Source: Boswellia sacra (lineage: Eukaryota; Streptophyta; Magnoliopsida; Sapindales; Burseraceae). Taken from it: DNA of 64,000 bases. The translations under genes were made by a program, and so were the position numbers. Where the stretch lies: assembly GCA_013180625.2 (NCBI GenBank), contig SNVD02000510.1, positions 1 to 64,000 on the forward strand, in the 5' to 3' direction. Positions 58,346-64,000 of the stretch are shown one piece after another (the stretch's first letter is position 1; each line of letters begins with the position of its first letter). The notes beneath the pieces were generated by a model. That model made no database searches, was not told where the DNA came from, and saw only the letters and a list, made by a program, of their open reading frames with translations.

Positions 58346-59308
58346 CATTGGTCTTCCCAAATTCATTTAACTCTTTATGTGATTATAATCAAAATAAAAC
58401 ATTTCAAGAAAAAAACCATAATAAATCAAGGAGTAAAAATAATAAATAAATAGGAAAATGGAAGTGAAAACTCAACACCATGTGCATTTTGTTTTAATTT
58501 TTTAATTCTAATAAGCTAATTAATATAAATTTAGTTAAACGCATATATACGACCTATGTCTAATTCTATTATTCTAATGCTAACCAATAAATTTCAAATA
58601 TAAACACTATAGATTTTAAGTTTATAATAAAAAAAAAGTTCAAAAAATCCCTAATAAATCAAAAGCATTCCTAAATAAATAATAAATATGATAATGGAAG
58701 TGAATAAAACTAAAATATTTAGCCTTTAAAGTAGAAATTTTATTTACCTAATTATTTTTTGTTGAATGGAATTTGGGGAAGAAGAGGTGAAGAGAGTTTG
58801 AATGTAGCTTGGAGCCTTGGACGCTGGTTGCTACTGCTGGAGTGCACTGGTAGCACTGTTTTCCTTTGGAATGGCGTGTTGAGGAAGACTGGAGGTGGAG
58901 GAGAGAGAATGAAGATTTTATTTTACTTGTTTTTAAAGAAAAATATAATTCTTTTAAGTCTTTGTTATTTGCTAAAGAGGAGTCATAAGATATGGGCTTT
59001 AGTTGTTTTTATTTGTACTGGGCCTTACGTTTTAGTTGTTGTTATTTGCATTGGGCTTTATTTTTTTTTTTTTTTTTTGTTAACTTGGGACTTGGGTTTT
59101 ATACTTCAAATTTGGCCATGGGTCTAAAAGTAAATAAATATTATAAGCAGGGGCAATATGATCATTTTACAAATTCATATACACAGCATTCAAGAATTTT
59201 CAAAAGCCCAGGAGGGGCAACTGCCCCTCCAGGGCCTGAGCTGGCTCCGTCCCTGAAACTAAGATATGTGTCATGCACGTGATTGTTTTTAAATTAATTA
59301 AGTAGTTT

Positions 59309-59398
59309 GTTTAATTGAAAGCAGTAGGTGGTGAGCTAGTTTAATTGAAATCAGGAAGTCGCAAGCTAGTTTAATTGAAAGTAGGAGGTGGCAACCTA
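59309..59398. repeat. 30-bp tandem repeat, three copies
   Basis: GTTTAATTGAAA starts at 59309, 59339 and 59369; each unit continues with G-rich sequence ending AAGCTA or similar. Confidence 0.85.
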
Positions 59399-59518
59399 CT
59401 GGATTTTATTAATTCAATTAAGTAGCTTGTGAGATGCTTGGTAGAGGCGGTGAAAGCCGTTTCTAACCCTTTCACCTGGCTACTTTCCCATTTCGTCAAC
59501 CCAAGAGCAAGAATGAGA

Positions 59519-59635
59519 GAAATTGAGAGAGGAAAGGAAGCAAAAAGAAAAGAAAGAAAGGAAAAGAGAAGGAAAGAAGAGAAAAAGGGAAAGAGAAAAG
59601 GAAGGAAAAGGAAGAGAATAAGGAGAGAGAAATAA
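59519..59635. repeat. Polypurine (GA-rich) tract
   Basis: About 115 bases of almost pure A and G on the plus strand. The Lys/Arg/Glu-rich open frame over it is a by-product. Confidence 0.85.
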
Positions 59636-61980
59636 AAAGGGAAAATTTTGCCGGTTCTTTAATAGTGTAAATAGTTTATGTAATATTAGATGAATTTTGG
59701 ATTTTGTCAGTTTGAGATTTTAGTTTACATTGAGTCTAATATTTATTTTGAGCCTATTATTATAAGTAGAGACCTTGCACTTGACCAGCTTGAGGATACA
59801 GGTGTTAGCCAGACCTAAGCACCTATATTTTGTGAGTGGATAAATTTTTAATGGTATTGAAAAATGTCATTTGATATGTCATGATAGTTTATTGAAACTG
59901 AATACTTTTAATTGCATCATTAAGCATGTTTATGTTGATATGTGTATGGATTTTAGTTTAATGACATTTTGAAATGTTTTTATATTATATCAGAATTGAT
60001 ATGAGTTCAGAATATAAAATTATGATATTGTTAAGTGGATAATTGATATTATGTTAATGTGAAAGTGTATGGGGTTTCAAACCACCTTATGAAGTACCCA
60101 TTCCCACGAATATACAAATTTGCTCTACGCATGCATATGATCGTAGTTATATCTATCTGGGTGTTTATGAAAGGAGCTTTCATCCCGACAGAGCGTTTTA
60201 TGACTATGGCACTGTGTCAAGGTCTTGCGGACTAAAGGAACACAAATCAAGCCACAAAGGGGAGTCTAGAGAATGAAATGGAGTCTCACCTTGTATTCTA
60301 ACCATGGGAAAATATCGAGTGACAGTAGTCCAATCCCTTGCTTCTGGACCTAAACTATCTCCACCCCTTCAGAGATAGGTTTGGAAAGTTAGGTATGAGA
60401 TTCTACTCGCTTAGATGTGAATCTAGCCTCTACTTGGCTTTGTTAAGTCCAAAGTTTTTATCATTTTAATGTTTACCCCATTTAATCCTAATTCATTTTA
60501 ACACACAACCGATTTTATCTTATTTAGCTTGTGAGGTGTGAACATGTTATACATTCAAAGAAAGGATGGAAGAGAATAGAATTATATATCCAACAAACAT
60601 GGGGGATTGGGAAAAGAGGATTACATCAACTGTTGTTAAAGTACATAAAATAAAATAAATAAAATAAAGGAAAAGATAACAATTCCCAACACGTAAAAAT
60701 AATGTTCAATTTAACTTAAGCATAAATGCAACTAAACAAATAATAACGCATGCATCATAAAGCACACAATTGGTAATATAACAAACAAGGTGGAATTAAG
60801 CAATAAATCCCTCACCATCAATTGTGAGTCCATTCATTATTTATTAAATCCCAATTCATAAAACTTCAAGAAGAAAGGTAGAAATAATCATGGCATTAAA
60901 ACAAGTAGCATGTAAAATAGTACTATAAAGGAGAAAGAAAGGAATAAAGCATGCATAATAGAACGTCCTAACGAAGAACATGGCAAAAGAACACACATCA
61001 CTCAAAGTTGAGATGTTATCAAAGCAATGGCCCCTCATCATCAATTATGAGTCTGCCATCACTCATTAACTCTCACATTTCAAGGAATGAAGAAAAGTAG
61101 AAGAAAAGCATACTTCTCATAAATCATGATATCAAAAATTGAAGAACATAAATGAAGCATGCATATTCTAAACATAACTCAATCCTAAATCATGTCTCTA
61201 AATTCAGTCATAAATTATACATGACATTTCATATTCTTAGTCATATACCAGCAAGCCTAAGAGAGAGAGAGAGAGAAAAAAAAAAGAATAGAAGACGAAT
61301 CCAAACATAAAAGATTCAAGGTAATGGTCCCTTACCAATAAATGTGAGTCCACGATTCCCATCAAGATCATACTAAATAAAAGAAAGAGAAAAAATATGA
61401 GTTGTGTATAAAGCATTCATAAACATCATATATTAAACCTAAACATGATTCTATAGCATATTTTCATTTAAGATCCTAATCATGTTTCTAACATATAAAC
61501 AAATATCAAAACACAGAATAAACCTAAGACATGCATTCTATAAAAATAATATACCATTATTTAACTCCTAATCATGTTTCTAAGGTAAATCCTAAGTACG
61601 ATTCTAACATATGGGCATACATCAAAACAAAATAAACTCTAGACATGCATTCTAATAGATCAAGCAAAACGAAACATAAGCATATATTCAGACATACAAG
61701 AAACCTAAAGATGCTTTCTAGCAAACATAAAGAATGCCCTCAAGACTTACCCGGATTCTAGCACTACCAAAAGCAGAATCTTAACTTCAAATGGACGCCT
61801 TGGACTCCTTCAAAAGGCACCTAAGACACTGGGGACTCCTCTAAGAAGCACTCGCAATGATCAAATTGGTTTGACTTCAAGAATGCCCAAAGTCTTCTAG
61901 ATTTCCCACTCTCTAGACTTTCTATTAAACTTTATATGAGAATCAATAGTTTTCGATGGTTTGGTGAATAGTACCTACGC

Positions 61981-61995
61981 CTTTATATAACTCTT
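61981..61995 (-). promoter_or_regulatory. TATA-box-like site on the minus strand
   Basis: The minus strand reads GAGTTATATAAAGGCG, a good plant TATA context, in the presumed inner LTR. No gene lies downstream on that strand within 1.5 kb, which supports an LTR promoter. Confidence 0.35.
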
Positions 61996-62372
61996 GCATC
62001 AGCAAGTAAACCAATGAATTAAAAATAGTAATCCGTGTCAATAGGCGTGTGATTGTCACATAGTCGCACACCTGTTGAAACCTAGCCAACAGACGTGCAC
62101 CTCCCTATAAGCATAAAATCGTAATCATCATGTGCGCACCTTTCTAAATGAAAAACCCTAAAGGACAGGCATGCGCCTATCCCTAATTCAATGTGAGCCC
62201 TACTAATTTCCCTTTTTTATTGCGTCTACTATCTATTTTGCTGACCGTCCTCTCTTTACGGTGCCTCTTTTTGGAATTCTGGTGTCCTTTTTAGTTAGAT
62301 TCTACATCTGATTAGTGTCTCTAGCTATCATCATTGGGTATTTAAGCCATAAGCAAAATTCTAGTGTTTACA

Positions 62373-62485
62373 GTGTTGATGTTGTTCCACTAGGTGCGAT
62401 TGCCCTACTTGGGTGTTGATGTTGTTTCGCCAGGTATGATTACATTGCCTAGGTGTTGATGTTGTTCCACCAGGTATGACCGATG
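62373..62485. repeat. 40-bp tandem repeat, about three copies
   Basis: GTGTTGATGTTGTT starts at 62373, 62413 and 62453, each followed by CCA.(C/T)AGGT.TGA. Confidence 0.88.
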
Positions 62486-63424
62486 AATCTTTGGGTACTA
62501 GTTTGGTGTGGTTTTCTAATATGATAAATGTTATGTTAAATCATAATCACTTGCATTTCTTAGAAAATCATATCAATATTCATATGATTTGGTATCGGTA
62601 TGGCATTTTATGATATGAATAGTTATATGTTTTATAATAGTGAAACTTATATGATCTAAGATTTAGTATTATAATATTTATAGGAGATATGTTCATATTT
62701 TGAAACCGATTAATTTAAATGCTTTGAAATGTTTTATTATTAAAACTAATATCCACTTACTGAGCTTTAGCTCACTCTTTTCCTATATTTTTCTATTTTC
62801 CCTCTCAAGTCGTTGTAGGCTTTCGTGTGGCTCAATGATTGCTTTTGTAAGGTTGGCCATGTGACGAATCCATAGAGAGACGTACCATTTTTGCATCACA
62901 TGCCTATATGTATATATTATCTAGTCCATATTTTGTGAGCATGTTGATGGTCTAGTATATATGTAACATACTGGTGATGTATTACGTTATTACAGGTATG
63001 ATGTTTTGGAGGGTTTGAGACCCACTAATGATGATGTATTATACTATTCTTTTGTTATAGTATGATTGAGGGTTCTGAGACCTACTGATGTGGTTATTTT
63101 ATGAGTTTTTGTTAATGAGAAAAACAAGAATTCTCAGTAGTAGTTGAGTTGTGAAATTTTTATTAGAAGTGTTTTATGAATAATTACAAGGTGGTTAAGT
63201 CAGAAATATAGGAGAAACTATATTAGTTTTTCTGTTACAAAATGTTTAAATTTGCTATAATGTCAAGTTGCAGAATGAAGGCACGATGAGTCGATAAATA
63301 GTAAGACTCATTCTCGTTATCACTTTCTTAGAAGTACTCGAATCCTAGGAATAGGGGTAGTTGGGGCGTGTCATGTCAATATGCATATTTGAAACAATGC
63401 CAAAGCAAAGAAAAACATGGAAAG

Positions 63425-64000
63425 CAATACTTTTTTTTTGGAAAAGTTACTTAGTAATATAAATCCAAAAAAGTTATAATGTACAAAAATCCGAGGGGCA
63501 TACCCCAAGAATTACAGAAGGACGTAAAGTCCAAACATACAATCCAACAAAAAGATAGAAAATGAAGGCCACAAGCGGCCTAAACAAAGTAAAAAAGCCA
63601 CAAACGACCTTAACAACATAAAAGAGAAATGATCACAAACGATCTAAAACATAAAAATACAAGAGCTTTAACCCTTCTTGTTTTTCTTCTTCTTACCCTT
63701 CTTTACCGGGGTAGCTGGGGTGTCCGAATGGGTATGGTCAATCCTATCAGGTTGATCATCCTCACTGAGCCCAATCAAAGGCTCAAAACGAGTGGGAGAA
63801 GACTCAGTAGGTATCCGCCCTGAGGAAATAGATGCCTCACGATTTGTAGAACATTTGATAGTGCCCAAAAGTCTACCCTCGTCGGTCGCAAAAGGAGATG
63901 GAGAATCAGAATCTGAAACTGACTCTGCACTCAGAAGTGTAGTAGCCTTCGGAGGCTCAACTTGCACTGCAGAAACTTCTGGGATAGCAACTATTTTGGT
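63425..64000 (-). mobile_element. Possible LINE 3' end (leaves window)
   Basis: On the minus strand a coding frame open from the window edge is followed by an untranslated stretch with CTTGTGGCC and GGTATGCCCCTCGG phrases, then a run of nine A (63439 to 63431). This is the layout of a non-LTR retrotransposon tail. No reverse transcriptase is in view. Confidence 0.4.
63668..64000 (-). CDS. Partial open frame with Lys-rich C-terminus (unknown, possibly LINE-associated)
   Basis: Open from the window edge to a TAA at 63668, at least 110 residues, no start codon in view. It is acidic and Ser/Thr/Pro-rich (TTLLSAESVSDSDSPSPF, SEDDQPDRIDHTHSD) and ends VKKGKKKKNKKG. No domain recognised. A basic C-terminal tail before a short 3' region and poly-A suggests the end of a retroelement protein, but a host nuclear protein cannot be excluded. 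Confidence 0.35.
   Translation of the reverse strand, partial: TKIVAIPEVSAVQVEPPKATTLLSAESVSDSDSPSPFATDEGRLLGTIKCSTNREASISSGRIPTESSPTRFEPLIGLSEDDQPDRIDHTHSDTPATPVKKGKKKKNKKG

Larger units (their letters stand above)
57424..59255. mobile_element. hAT-type element without transposase, 1.83 kb
   Basis: Perfect 15-bp inverted ends CAGGGACGGAGCCAG (57424-57438) and CTGGCTCCGTCCCTG (59241-59255). An 8-bp duplication AAACTAAG flanks it at 57416-57423 and 59256-59263, the hallmark size of hAT transposition. Inside are an ATAAAT microsatellite (about 57476-57512), a palindromic repeat field (57542-58045), a GC-rich patch (58200-58345) and a poly-T run. No transposase frame, so non-autonomous. Confidence 0.92.
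59269..63378. mobile_element. Probable solo LTR of a Ty3/gypsy element with a nested insertion
   Basis: The segment TGTCATGCACG...GTCATGTCA is flanked by ATATG at 59264-59268 and 63379-63383. Ends are TG..CA with TGTCATG/CATGTCA inverted similarity. There is no gag/pol and no second copy. Near its right part, CCACTTACTGAGCTTTAGCT at 62752-62771 is a phrase I associate with Tekay/Del-type LTRs. An inner region (about 60440-62370) has a minus-strand TATA box (TTATATAAAG, at about 61983-61993) and diverged repeats (TCACCATCAATTGTGAGTCC near 60810, 61035 and 61335). It may be a second LTR inserted in reverse. Borders of the inner part are not fixed. Confidence 0.5.

Noticed and set aside
59429..59635. 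Lys/Arg/Glu-rich open frame
   Set aside because: A by-product of a polypurine tract within an LTR-like segment.

Overview
This is an AT-rich, intron-containing, repeat-laden stretch of nuclear DNA from a flowering plant, most likely a eudicot. I cannot name the species. The evidence is one intact 18-exon triterpene synthase gene with GT..AG introns, Athila/Copia/CACTA/hAT/MULE-type transposons with the plant-typical primer sites and target-site duplications (TSDs), and plant-type gene fragments. No tRNA, rRNA, CRISPR array or prokaryotic operon is visible.

Layout, left to right. 1-2673: 5' end of a minus-strand Athila (Ty3/gypsy) element, with an open partial gag/protease frame running off the window edge, a tRNA-Asp-type primer site and a 1.43-kb LTR. 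3330-16806: a 13.5-kb CACTA (En/Spm) element with 3-bp TSDs. It carries decayed copies of both classical genes (TNPD-like and TNPA-like transposases), a captured WD40-type exon and several tandem arrays, including about seven copies of a 147-bp unit. 17263-22757: a second, 5.5-kb CACTA element without transposase. It holds spliced-exon fragments of five unrelated host genes (eIF3b, UDP-glucose pyrophosphorylase, CCT8 chaperonin, a RhoGAP-like protein, a glycine-rich RNA-binding protein), all on the minus strand. 22877-23138: a small MITE. 23980-28896: a complete but decayed Copia element with LTR pair and CTCTT TSD.

30807-42634 (minus): a complete oxidosqualene cyclase gene. All 18 exons join in frame to a 761-residue protein with the DCTAE catalytic motif and a Leu in the position that is Trp in beta-amyrin synthases. 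Its introns host a Mutator-type MITE (intron 4) and a 6-kb nest of a non-coding LTR element carrying a CACTA MITE (intron 5). This is the only intact host gene in the window.

42635-64000: mostly transposon debris. It includes a minus-strand SIRE/Maximus-type Copia remnant (3' LTR, RNase H, RT, end of integrase) that breaks off at a 226-bp tandem array. Next come a pseudogene of the molybdenum-cofactor gene CNX3 (MoaC), a 196-bp tandem duplication, a 1.8-kb hAT-like element with an 8-bp TSD and an internal palindromic repeat field, a probable solo LTR of a Ty3/gypsy element, and what may be the 3' end of a LINE at the right edge.

So the window is one active-looking specialised-metabolism gene in a transposon-dense neighbourhood. 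Its most unusual content is the multi-gene capture in the second CACTA element. Many premature stops (CAG to TAG, CGA to TGA) and a 25:1 transition bias between the Copia LTRs fit decay by cytosine methylation.
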